Below, in pieces: positions 1-6,989 of a DNA stretch of 8,537 bases. A program made the translations under genes and the position numbers. The stretch lies in assembly GCA_023437255.1 (NCBI GenBank), contig JAEZGR010000192.1, positions 1 to 8,537 of the forward strand, written 5' to 3'. Within the stretch, counting starts at the first letter, position 1. Each line of letters begins with the position of its first letter. This DNA comes from Pseudomonadota bacterium (lineage in GTDB: Bacteria > Pseudomonadota > Gammaproteobacteria > Burkholderiales > Burkholderiaceae_B). Under the pieces are notes generated by a model, which saw only the letters and a program-made list of their open reading frames with translations, ran no database searches and was not told where the DNA came from.

Positions 1-7
1 ACCGTAC

Positions 8-526
8 TTATTGCAAGCGGTCGTCGTCGAAGAAATCGGGTATCTCGACTACGGCGATGCCTTCGTCTGCCAGCTCGGCGCGTTCTTCAGCGGTGGCCGT
101 GCCGCGGATCGGGCGTTCCTTGGCTTCGCCATAGTGGATGCGGCGGGATTCCTCAGCGAAGCGTTCGCCCACGTTTTCGGTTTCTCGAACGATCTTGCGA
201 ATTTGCCGAATGACCTCGGCCTGGATATGAGCGATCTGCGCCGCCTCAGGTGTTTCTGCGGCAGGGTGTTGGGCGGCCACGGCGCCGGCAGCGGAGGGCG
301 CACCGGCCCCGGGCGCAGCCTCACGCCCGCCTCCCAGCCTTTCACGCTTCAGATGCCCTACATTGAGTCGGGCAGCTGACACCTTGCGGCTGACGTTCGA
401 GGAGTTGCAGACCGGGCACGACAGGAGCCCACCGGCCTTTTGCGATTCGTAGGCCTCGGCAGAAGCGAACCAGCCCTCGAAGACGTGGGCATGCTCGCAT
501 TGAAGGTCGAAAACTTTGAGTGACAT
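8..526 (-). CDS. DUF1178 family zinc-ribbon protein
   Basis: A 172-residue protein of unknown function that matches the DUF1178 family from its first residues (MSLKVFDLQCEH) to its conserved C-terminal block (NVGERFAEESRRIHYGEA, about residues 118-135). Cys10 with His12 or His14, and Cys37-x-x-Cys40, form a likely zinc ribbon. Residues about 66-95 are a low-complexity Ala/Gly/Pro linker. Residues about 95-118 look helical. There is no signal peptide or membrane segment, so it is probably cytoplasmic. The ATG at 526 is chosen because the family begins with M-x-LKVFDLQ. An upstream in-frame GTG at 553 would add nine residues unlike the family. No Shine-Dalgarno is visible before 526. It ends with TAA at 8-10. 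It lies 51 bases downstream of the transporter ATPase and may be read from the same transcript, but nothing ties its function to transport. Family assignment is confident; the molecular role is unknown. Confidence 0.9.
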   Translation of the reverse strand: MSLKVFDLQCEHAHVFEGWFASAEAYESQKAGGLLSCPVCNSSNVSRKVSAARLNVGHLKRERLGGGREAAPGAGAPSAAGAVAAQHPAAETPEAAQIAHIQAEVIRQIRKIVRETENVGERFAEESRRIHYGEAKERPIRGTATAEERAELADEGIAVVEIPDFFDDDRLQ

Positions 527-577
527 GAAGCAAATATGGGGGCGCGCCTGCACGATGCAAGACGTTACCCCATTCTC
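527..577 (-). other. Short intergenic gap between ATPase and DUF1178 genes
   Basis: This is the longest non-coding stretch in the window at 51 bases. It holds a GGCGCGCC palindrome (541-548) and a small TGCA-CGA-TGCA inverted repeat (549-559). The latter is too short, and lacks a T-run, to be a terminator. A weak promoter-like pair is discussed in the findings. No small gene or RNA is supported. Confidence 0.5.
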
Positions 578-1213
578 CTACAGGCGCGGCACTGCAGCAA
601 GCAGCGCCTGGGTCTGGGGATGCTGAGGCGAAGTCAGCACCTGGCGCGCCGGGCCCTCTTCCACAATACACCCCTCGTGCATGATCGCGATCCGATCGGC
701 CATGTACTCGACCACACCGAAGTTATGCGTGATGAAAAGGCAGGCGAGCTGCAGGGATTCCTGCAGTGAGTGCAGCAGATCGAGAATCTGCGCCTGTACC
801 GAAACATCGAGTGCCGAGGTCGGCTCATCGCACACGAGCACGGCCGGCTCGACCGCCAGCGCCCGTGCGATGGCAATGCGCTGACGCTGCCCGCCGGAGA
901 ACTCGTGCGGATAGCGGCGCACGGAATCCGACGGCAGCCCGACCTGATCGAGCATGCGCGCCGCGCGTGCATCGCGCTCGGCACGCGACCACTCCGGCCT
1001 CAACGACGCCATGCCTTCTGCCAGGATTTCACCGATCTGCATGCGCGGATCGAGCGATGCGTATGGATCCTGAAAAACAATCTGTATCTGGCGGCGCATG
1101 GCCTTCAGGGCGGCACCCCGCAGTCCTTTGATGTTTTCACCGCGCAGACGGATCTGGCCACCCACTTGGGCCTGGCCATCGAGCAGGCCGATCAGAGCCT
1201 TGGCCGCCGTGGT

Positions 1214-1216
1214 CTA
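1214..1216 (-). other. In-frame amber codon replacing the Walker A lysine of ATPase domain 2
   Basis: On the minus strand the codons read GGC GGT TCC GGC TGC GGC TAG ACC ACG GCG, which is G-G-S-G-C-G-stop-T-T-A. The ABC Walker A consensus is GxxGxGK[S/T], so the stop occupies the invariant lysine position. AAG to TAG is a single A-to-T transversion. The flanking reading frame is unchanged on both sides. Confidence 0.95.
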
Positions 1217-2212
1217 GCCGCAGCCGGAACCGCCGAGCAACGCGAGCGTTTCGCCCGCATGCAGCGAAAAACTGACGCCCTTGAGTACGTCCACGCCCGC
1301 TGACGGACGCAGTAGGGAACGCCGCTTGACGTAGCGAACGGTCAGATCGCTGACGCTCAACACCGGTTCGCCCCGTGCCTCGACCATCGGGCGCTTGCGG
1401 CGTTCGAGCGTCGGAATCGCCGCCAGCAGCTCGCGCGCGTACGGGTGACGCGGATCGGCGAAGAAGCCTGCAGCGTCGCGCAACTCGACGATCTGGCCAT
1501 GGCGCATGAGCGCCACATGGTCAGCGACCTTCTTCACCACCGCCAGATCATGGGTGATGAGCAGAATCGCGAGACCGAGCTCGCGCTGAATGTCGCTCAG
1601 CAATTCAAGAATCTGATTCTGCACCGTGACATCCAGTGCGGTGGTCGGCTCATCCGCAATGAGCAGACGGGGCTCCGCCGCCAGTGCCATCGCAATCATG
1701 ATGCGCTGCTTCTGGCCCCCGGAAAACTGAAAGGGGTAATCGTCGAGACGTCGCTGCGGCTCGGGAATCCCGACTCTTTCAAGCCAGTGCACCGCGCGGG
1801 CCCGCAGTTCCGTGCCGCGCAGCGGCGTGTGCAGGCGCAGGGTTTCCTCGATCTGCTTGCCGATGGTGAGCACCGGATTCAGGCTGGTGGAGGGTTCCTG
1901 GAAGATGATGCCCATCTCGCCACCACGAACGCGTCGCATGTCGCGCTCGGGCAGACGGGCCAGGTCGGTATCACCCAGCATGACGCTGCCGGTGCGCAGA
2001 CTGGCCGCCTCCGGCAGCAGTCGCAGCATGGCCAATGCGGTCATGCTCTTGCCACTGCCCGACTCGCCCACCAGCGCGAACGTTTCTCCCGCTGCAATGG
2101 CGAGACTCAGGGCAGATACCGCCGGGTGCAGACCCGATTCTGTATCGATTCCGACACTCAGGTCGCTGACTTCAAGCACCGGCTTCGCCTCTGTCTGATT
2201 ACCCTGCATCAT
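1214..2212 (-). CDS. Translatable N-terminal part of the fused ATPase (complete first nucleotide-binding domain)
   Basis: If the TAG at 1214-1216 is real, translation yields a 332-residue protein. It carries all catalytic motifs of the first ABC domain, the OppD-like C-terminal extension (for example DPRHPYARELLAAIPTLE, about 253-270), and only the first ~50 residues of the second domain. In length and content it resembles a stand-alone DppD/OppD ATPase, which normally pairs with a DppF/OppF partner. No such partner is encoded in the window, apart from the orphaned second half at 578-1213. That half has no convincing start: a GTG at 1165 lacks a clear ribosome site and would begin after the Walker A motif. 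Whether the truncated product is stable or can work as a homodimer cannot be told from sequence. This is an alternative reading of the interrupted gene, not an additional gene. Confidence 0.5.
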   Translation of the reverse strand: MMQGNQTEAKPVLEVSDLSVGIDTESGLHPAVSALSLAIAAGETFALVGESGSGKSMTALAMLRLLPEAASLRTGSVMLGDTDLARLPERDMRRVRGGEMGIIFQEPSTSLNPVLTIGKQIEETLRLHTPLRGTELRARAVHWLERVGIPEPQRRLDDYPFQFSGGQKQRIMIAMALAAEPRLLIADEPTTALDVTVQNQILELLSDIQRELGLAILLITHDLAVVKKVADHVALMRHGQIVELRDAAGFFADPRHPYARELLAAIPTLERRKRPMVEARGEPVLSVSDLTVRYVKRRSLLRPSAGVDVLKGVSFSLHAGETLALLGGSGCG

Positions 2213-3726
2213 GCCCCCTCTCCGCGTTCATTGGTCGCCGCAGCGGCCGAAACGCCGGAATCCGGTGCCGCAGCCGCGACCAGACCACGGGCTGCGGCGC
2301 GCTTGCCGGGCCGCCTCGGCTGAATTCGCCGCATGCGAGGATCGAAGGCTTCCTGCACGGCGTCGGCAAAAATATTGGCCGATAGCACCAATGTCAGAAG
2401 GAACATGAAGGCCGCCAAGAGATTCCACCAGATCATGGGATCTCGCGACATTTCGGTGCGAGCGGCATCGATCATGGTGCCGTAGGAAGGTGTGCTGGGA
2501 TCGACCCCGATGCCCAGATACGAAAGCACGGCTTCATACAGCACCAGCCCAGAAAACTGCAGCACCATGGTGATGAGCACAATGTGCATGACGTTCGGCA
2601 GCAGGTGCCGGCGCATGATGCGCCAGTGGCTCACCCCGAACGCACGCGCCGCCTGCACGTATTCGAGCTCGCGCAGCTTGAGCGCTTCGGCCCGCAACAA
2701 TCGGCACAGCCCCGCCCATCCTGTCAGGCCGAGAATCAGGCACAGCAGAAAGAGCCGCAGGTCGGCACGCGCCGCCACCGTGTCGAAGAGCTCGGGATTG
2801 TTGTCGATATACACCTGCATCATTAGCACACAGGCCGCCACCAGCAGCACGCCGGGAATGGAGGTGAGTGTGGTGTAAATGTACTGAACGATGTCGTCGA
2901 CTCTGCCCTTGAAGTAACCCGCCGTAATGCCGAACACGATGGCCGGCGGCAGCATGGCAAAGGTGGTGAGCAAGCCGATCACGAGGGCCGTTCGCACACT
3001 CTTGATCGACAGCCACAGCACGTCATTTCCGGTACGGTCGGTGCCCAGCACATGGTAATCGGCCGCCAGGCTCATGATGACGCCCGCCAGCAGCATCAAT
3101 ATGGCTGCCGTGGTCCAGAAGGCTCGCCAGGGCAGGTCAGATTCGCTCCACCACCAGCGCCAGCCCGCCGCCCAGCCACCGCGCCGGCGCGCATGCAGGC
3201 CCGTCATGCAGGCCGCAAGCACTGCGGCACCGGCCGCGCCCAGCAGCAGGCCCAGCATCACCCGGCGCAGCAGATCGGCGCCCCGCTGTGCCTCGTCTTC
3301 CAGCAATACGCCCGCATGCGCAAGCCGTGGGTAATCACGCACCACCTCCCCGTCGACCAGCCACGATTCCTTGGTGAACTGATGCAGCGCCAGCGGCGCG
3401 GAATACGTTCGCTCGCGGTTGGGCAGCTGCGTGTAGTCGAGCAGCGCATCGAGTGCCGAACGCGTAATCGGCGAATGCACGACGGCCTGCGTTTCAGCGC
3501 CGGGCGCCGGGGGCAGCACCGGCCGGTAGTGGATGGAGTCGAGCACCCCGACCATGGCAAAACATGCCAGCACGACGCCGGCCCCCATGGCCGAGGGCCG
3601 GCGAAACACCTGACGCCAGCCATCTGCCATGGTGGGCTGGCGGCGCAACCGCACGATCTGAAACAGCACGGCTACAACGGTGAGCAGTACGAAGGCGTCG
3701 GTCCACAGAAGTACGAACTTGGGCAT
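2209..3726 (-). CDS. ABC transporter permease, DppC/OppC type, with long N-terminal extension
   Basis: A 505-residue inner-membrane permease, the second channel subunit of the importer. The DppC-type entry motif HVLGTDRTGNDVL is at 225-237. The cytoplasmic EAA loop that docks on the ATPase is at about 355-377 (EYVQAARAFGVSHWRIMRRH). Core helices lie roughly at 245-272, 285-305, 325-342, 380-405 and 433-455. Ahead of the core are extra hydrophobic segments at about 5-25, 47-63, 156-175 and 203-222, with a roughly 90-residue polar segment between the second and third. The tail after about 468 is a low-complexity Arg/Ala stretch. Ordinary DppC proteins are about 300 residues and E. coli YejE about 340, so this one is long mainly at the N-terminus. 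The ATG at 3726 lies 4 bases after the preceding permease's stop, with only a weak GAG ahead of it. It ends in TGA, overlapping the ATPase start by four bases. Confidence 0.92.
   Translation of the reverse strand: MPKFVLLWTDAFVLLTVVAVLFQIVRLRRQPTMADGWRQVFRRPSAMGAGVVLACFAMVGVLDSIHYRPVLPPAPGAETQAVVHSPITRSALDALLDYTQLPNRERTYSAPLALHQFTKESWLVDGEVVRDYPRLAHAGVLLEDEAQRGADLLRRVMLGLLLGAAGAAVLAACMTGLHARRRGGWAAGWRWWWSESDLPWRAFWTTAAILMLLAGVIMSLAADYHVLGTDRTGNDVLWLSIKSVRTALVIGLLTTFAMLPPAIVFGITAGYFKGRVDDIVQYIYTTLTSIPGVLLVAACVLMMQVYIDNNPELFDTVAARADLRLFLLCLILGLTGWAGLCRLLRAEALKLRELEYVQAARAFGVSHWRIMRRHLLPNVMHIVLITMVLQFSGLVLYEAVLSYLGIGVDPSTPSYGTMIDAARTEMSRDPMIWWNLLAAFMFLLTLVLSANIFADAVQEAFDPRMRRIQPRRPGKRAAARGLVAAAAPDSGVSAAAATNERGEGA
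2220..2223 (-). promoter_or_regulatory. Ribosome binding site of the fused ATPase
   Basis: GGAG lies seven bases before the ATG at 2212, inside the end of the upstream permease gene. With the ATGA start/stop overlap it fixes the first of two adjacent Met codons as the likely start and indicates translational coupling to the permease. Confidence 0.7.
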
Positions 3727-3730
3727 GGCG

Positions 3731-4708
3731 TTACTCGAACCGGATGCGGGGATCGGCCAGCGTGTACGACAGGTCGGCCAGAATCAGGCCGACGATATAC
3801 AGTGCAGACCCCAGAAAGACCATGGCGCGCACGATCGAAAAGTCCTGCGCGTTGATGGCATCGATGGTGTAGCTGCCCAGACCCGGAATGCCGAAAAACG
3901 ATTCCGCGATCAGGCTGCCCATGAACAGCAGCGGAATGGCCGAGACCGTGCCGGTGAGAATGGGCAGCATGGCGTTGCGCAGCACATGGCGAAACAGCAC
4001 CACGCGTTCGGCAAGCCCCTTGGCGCGCGCGGTGCGAACGTAATCCTTGCCGCTTTCTTCAAGAAACAGGCTGCGGTAGAAACGGGCTTCCGCACCCAGA
4101 CCAGAGATGATTCCAACAAGCACGGGCAGCGCCAGAAAGCGCAGACTCCCCCAGCCCTCGATATAGCCCGAGTACGGCACCCACCTGAGCATTTTGGCAA
4201 ACAGCCATTGCCCGGCAATGATGTAGAAGAGGCTCGAAATGGAGAGCAGCACCACGCAGAACACGACGCCCGCGAAATCAAGCCTGGTGCCCTTGAAATA
4301 CACGAGTAGCAGGGAAAACGACACGCTCACCAGCAGCCCGAGCACAAATGTGGGTATGGCCAGCATCAGGCTCGGCATCATGCGCGTGCGGATTTCCTGA
4401 CCAATGTCGCGCCCTTCGTCCGAGAAGCCGAAGTCAAAGCGCAGCAGCGGCACCGAACGGTCGTAGAAAATGGTGTCGGTGAACCGCGCCATGCCTTCGG
4501 CCTGTGCGTTGTACATGAGCGGCTTGTCGTAGCCGCGCTGGACCTTCCAGCGCTCCACGGCCTCCTGGTCGACACGTTGGCCACCGATGGCCAGCCGCGC
4601 CATGTCATCGGGCGTGTTCACGGCGAAGAACAGGGCGAAGGTGAGCAGATTCACCCCCAACAGAATCAGTGCGCCGTACAGCAGGCGCCGGATCACGTAG
4701 GAAATCAT
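3731..4708 (-). CDS. ABC transporter permease, DppB/OppB type
   Basis: A 325-residue inner-membrane permease, the first channel subunit of the peptide-type importer. It opens with the typical MISYVIRRLL start and a helix at about 9-30. A non-cytoplasmic loop follows (about 31-110, containing DFGFSDEGRDIGQEIRTRM before the next helix). Further helices lie at about 113-137, 146-170, 190-204, 248-270 and 293-314. The EAA loop is at about 218-247 (EESGKDYVRTARAKGL), followed by HVLRNAMLPIL, a classic DppB pattern. The C-terminus LADPRIRFE is also typical, as in DppB 'DPRI'. Length is normal for the family. The ATG at 4708 overlaps the TGA of the binding-protein gene (ATGA), with GGGAG 11 bases upstream (4720-4724). 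It resembles YejB in operon position, but the sequence is not close enough to claim that symbol. Substrate cannot be read from the permease. Confidence 0.93.
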   Translation of the reverse strand: MISYVIRRLLYGALILLGVNLLTFALFFAVNTPDDMARLAIGGQRVDQEAVERWKVQRGYDKPLMYNAQAEGMARFTDTIFYDRSVPLLRFDFGFSDEGRDIGQEIRTRMMPSLMLAIPTFVLGLLVSVSFSLLLVYFKGTRLDFAGVVFCVVLLSISSLFYIIAGQWLFAKMLRWVPYSGYIEGWGSLRFLALPVLVGIISGLGAEARFYRSLFLEESGKDYVRTARAKGLAERVVLFRHVLRNAMLPILTGTVSAIPLLFMGSLIAESFFGIPGLGSYTIDAINAQDFSIVRAMVFLGSALYIVGLILADLSYTLADPRIRFE

Positions 4709-6960
4709 GTCGGTGTGTTCTCCCGCGCTTGTGGCTGCGCCGGCAGCGGTTCCAATATCTCGACAGCGGTTTCACGGCGACGCACCTGCCGCCAGGCCAC
4801 GATAACGCCCGCGGCAATGGCAGCCGCCACGAGCAACAGCGGCCACCATATTGGCTGATTCCACTTTTGCAGACTGGTCGCGCGCAGGGTCGGGTCGAGC
4901 CGGTAATACTGCAGGGTGTTGCGCACCATCTGTGAAGGCTTGGCATTGCCGACCCAGGCCTGGTAGGCCCCACCTGAAGCGGGGTAATAACCAAACATCC
5001 AGGGCGCATCCTGCTGAACGATCTCGATCATGCGATGGACCAGCGCCTCTTTGTGCGGGCCGTCATCCAGAAAACGCATCTCCTCGAACAGGCGGTCGAA
5101 CTCCTCGTTGCGATAGTTCGAGGCGTTCTCGCCCCCGCCCTCGGCCTTGGAATTGGGCCCGTACAACAGGAACAGGAAATTTTCTGCGTCGGGATAATCC
5201 GCCACCCAGCCCCACATGAACATCTGGGCGCTGCCATTGCGCATCTTGTCCTGGAAACGGTTGTAGTCGGTGGCGCGCACCTCCAGCTGAATATTCAGGG
5301 CTCCCAGCTGCCGGCGCATCCAGTCGAGCATCGGGCTCGAGCCCATGCCACCCGCCGAATCAAAGTGCAGGATCAGCGGCCTGCCGGTCTGCGCATCGCG
5401 CCCGTCCGGGTAGCCGGCTTCGGCCAACAGTCGGCGCGCTTCATCGAGTGACCGGCGCTTGGGGCGGCCGTCTTCCAGCGTGTACACCACCTCATTCAAG
5501 CCTTCAGGCAGCCCCTGATAACCAAGTATGCCCGGCGGAATCGGCCCGTGCGCGGGCGTGCCCTGATCGTTCAGGAAGATCGCAATGAACTGCTCCCAAT
5601 CGAAGGCAATGCTCAGAGCCTGGCGCAGCTTGCGATTTTTCTCCTGCTGCTCGGGGGTGTCGCCGCGCCCCACCACCGGATCGCGCCAGTTGAAACCCAG
5701 GTAGAACACCTGCGCCTCGGTCGTGGTGTGGATCTGGATGCCATGGTCGGCATAGAGCGCGGCCTTTTCTGCGGAGTCGGAAGCAGCAACCGTCATGGCG
5801 GCGCCGTAATCACCGCGGCCGACCTCGGGAATGTCGTAGTAGCCCTGAAGAAACTTGCCCATGAGCGGCACGCTTTCCTTCTCGAGATGGAAAACGGCGC
5901 GGTCAATGAAGGGCGTGAGCTTGCCGCAATCAGCCAGAAGCCCGGCCTCACGATCCCCTTCTTCCCCCTCGCAGGGGTAAGGCTCGCCGCGAAAGTTCGG
6001 ATTCCGTTCCAGCACATGACGACGGTTGATGATCGATTCAGCCATCATGTAGGGCCCTGTCCCCACCGGCCAGGTATTCAGCGAGAGCCCATGCTCGCTC
6101 ATGCCGGGCTGCGAGTAGAAGCGATCCGCCTCCCAGGGAATCGGCGCGGTGAAGGTCATGGCCAGCCAGTAACGGAACTGTGGGTATTTGCCCAGCACCC
6201 GAATGCGCAGCGTGTGATCGTCGATCGCCTCCACGCCCTCGAATCCGTGTTCACGCAAGTCCAGCCATAGGCGCTCGTTCATGGGCACATTGGCGTGCGC
6301 CGCATCAAGCGCCTTCAACTGCTCGCCGTATTCACGCATGCCGCCCACGTGTTCCGCCATCACGCCGAAAATCGGCGAGATCACCCGGGGGCTCGCCAAA
6401 CGCCGGAAGGCGTAGACATAATCGTGAGCGGTCAGTTCGCGCGTGCCGGTCTGCGGAAAATCGGTGATCGCGTAGCGGCCCGCGATGTCAGCCGGTGTCA
6501 TGGGCCAATACAGTGATTCGCTGTCGTCGCCCTTGGCAAAGGCCGGGTGCGGCTGGTACAGAATGCCGCGCTGAATCGGAATGTCGTAAACGCTCATGGC
6601 CACTTCTTCGCCATCGGCGTCATCCGGCAGCTCTCGACCCTGCGCATCGTAATAGCGGGGCTGAGCCACCTCCTCGGCGGTTTTGGGAATCAGCTTGTAC
6701 GGCCGCGTCAGGTAGTCATACCCGTACAACGGCTCATAGATCGAATACGTGAACGGCGTTTCGTCGGTGGAATAGGAGCTGGCCGGATCGAGATATTTGG
6801 GGGATCGCTGAGTGAAGGCGGTGTGCAGAACATTGAGTTCGGCATCGTCTCGCGCGTACGGACTGTTCACGGGTTCACGGGTGCAGCCGGCCAGCACGCT
6901 CGACAATGCGACAAGAAGCACCCCATACAGCGCAAGCCGCCACCACCGTTGCGCCACCAT
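4705..6960 (-). CDS. Peptide-type ABC substrate-binding lipoprotein (SBP family 5) with C-terminal membrane helix
   Basis: A 751-residue binding protein of the extracellular solute-binding family 5 (DppA/OppA/YejA superfamily), presumed to capture peptides or similar solutes in the periplasm for the permeases that follow. A basic, hydrophobic signal peptide (residues 1-25) ends in the lipobox LAGC, with lipidated Cys26 followed by Thr. Family features include LDPASSYSTDETPFTYSIYE (58-77), VGTGPYM (299-305), the KNRKLRQALSIAFDWEQF helix (441-458) and LDEARRLLAEAGYPDGR. The only other cysteines, Cys330 and Cys345, flank an acidic insert and may form a disulfide. A second hydrophobic helix lies at about 704-723, followed by RQVRRR and a Pro/Gln-rich tail, which is unusual for a binding protein. 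At 751 aa it is longer than DppA (about 535) or YejA (about 600). The ATG at 6960 has GGCGAG six bases upstream and gives a proper signal peptide. It is preferred over an in-frame TTG at 6993. It lies 29 bases after the aidB-like gene. Confidence 0.93.
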   Translation of the reverse strand: MVAQRWWRLALYGVLLVALSSVLAGCTREPVNSPYARDDAELNVLHTAFTQRSPKYLDPASSYSTDETPFTYSIYEPLYGYDYLTRPYKLIPKTAEEVAQPRYYDAQGRELPDDADGEEVAMSVYDIPIQRGILYQPHPAFAKGDDSESLYWPMTPADIAGRYAITDFPQTGTRELTAHDYVYAFRRLASPRVISPIFGVMAEHVGGMREYGEQLKALDAAHANVPMNERLWLDLREHGFEGVEAIDDHTLRIRVLGKYPQFRYWLAMTFTAPIPWEADRFYSQPGMSEHGLSLNTWPVGTGPYMMAESIINRRHVLERNPNFRGEPYPCEGEEGDREAGLLADCGKLTPFIDRAVFHLEKESVPLMGKFLQGYYDIPEVGRGDYGAAMTVAASDSAEKAALYADHGIQIHTTTEAQVFYLGFNWRDPVVGRGDTPEQQEKNRKLRQALSIAFDWEQFIAIFLNDQGTPAHGPIPPGILGYQGLPEGLNEVVYTLEDGRPKRRSLDEARRLLAEAGYPDGRDAQTGRPLILHFDSAGGMGSSPMLDWMRRQLGALNIQLEVRATDYNRFQDKMRNGSAQMFMWGWVADYPDAENFLFLLYGPNSKAEGGGENASNYRNEEFDRLFEEMRFLDDGPHKEALVHRMIEIVQQDAPWMFGYYPASGGAYQAWVGNAKPSQMVRNTLQYYRLDPTLRATSLQKWNQPIWWPLLLVAAAIAAGVIVAWRQVRRRETAVEILEPLPAQPQARENTPT

Positions 6961-6966
6961 GTGGCG

Positions 6967-6972
6967 CTCGCC
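6967..6972 (-). promoter_or_regulatory. Ribosome binding site deciding the binding-protein start
   Basis: GGCGAG sits six bases before the ATG at 6960, inside the 29-base gap after the acyl-CoA dehydrogenase stop. It supports this ATG over the in-frame TTG at 6993, which overlaps that stop codon and would put eleven extra residues ahead of the signal peptide. Confidence 0.5.
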
Positions 6973-6989
6973 AACGTCACAGGAGATAG

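Larger units (their letters stand above)
578..2212 (-). pseudogene. Fused double ABC ATPase of peptide-type importer, interrupted by an amber codon
   Basis: Read through the stop, this is a 544-codon gene of OppD-OppF fusion type (as in YejF or GsiA; E. coli YejF is about 529 aa). It would hydrolyse ATP at the inner face of the membrane to drive import through the two permeases upstream. Domain 1 is complete: Walker A GESGSGKS 49-56, Q-loop Gln105, signature FSGGQ 163-167, Walker B LLIADE 183-188, switch His221. Domain 2 begins near residue 284. Its Walker A reads GGSGCG (327-332), then TAG at codon 333, then TT. After that come Q-loop Gln381, signature FSGGQ 438-442, Walker B LVCDE 459-463 and His496, all in the same frame, with a natural TAG stop at 578-580. 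No other lesion is seen. The start ATG overlaps the upstream permease stop (ATGA) and has a good GGAG seven bases before it. Either a recent nonsense mutation or a base-call error; family assignment is very secure. Confidence 0.9.

Noticed and set aside
541..559. GGCGCGCC palindrome and TGCA inverted repeat as a terminator or operator
   Set aside because: The stems are only four bases each with no T-run, and an 8-base GC palindrome is expected by chance in high-GC DNA.
1214..1216. Genetic-code recoding of TAG (for example pyrrolysine or a reassigned amber codon)
   Set aside because: The same gene ends with TAG at 578-580 at the expected family length. The position demands lysine, so a one-base mutation or error is far simpler.
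1445..2323. Long plus-strand open frame of 292 codons
   Set aside because: It lies antisense to the ATPase gene, its translation resembles no family I know, and its length is explained by high GC and third-position bias of the real gene on the other strand.
3052..3855. Plus-strand open frame of 267 codons spanning the permease junction
   Set aside because: Composition is rich in Arg, Gln, His and Pro, typical of antisense shadows of high-GC membrane-protein genes. It is antisense to two clear permease genes.
5548..6270. Plus-strand open frame of 240 codons
   Set aside because: It is antisense to the well-supported binding-protein gene and shows no domain motifs; treated as a shadow frame.
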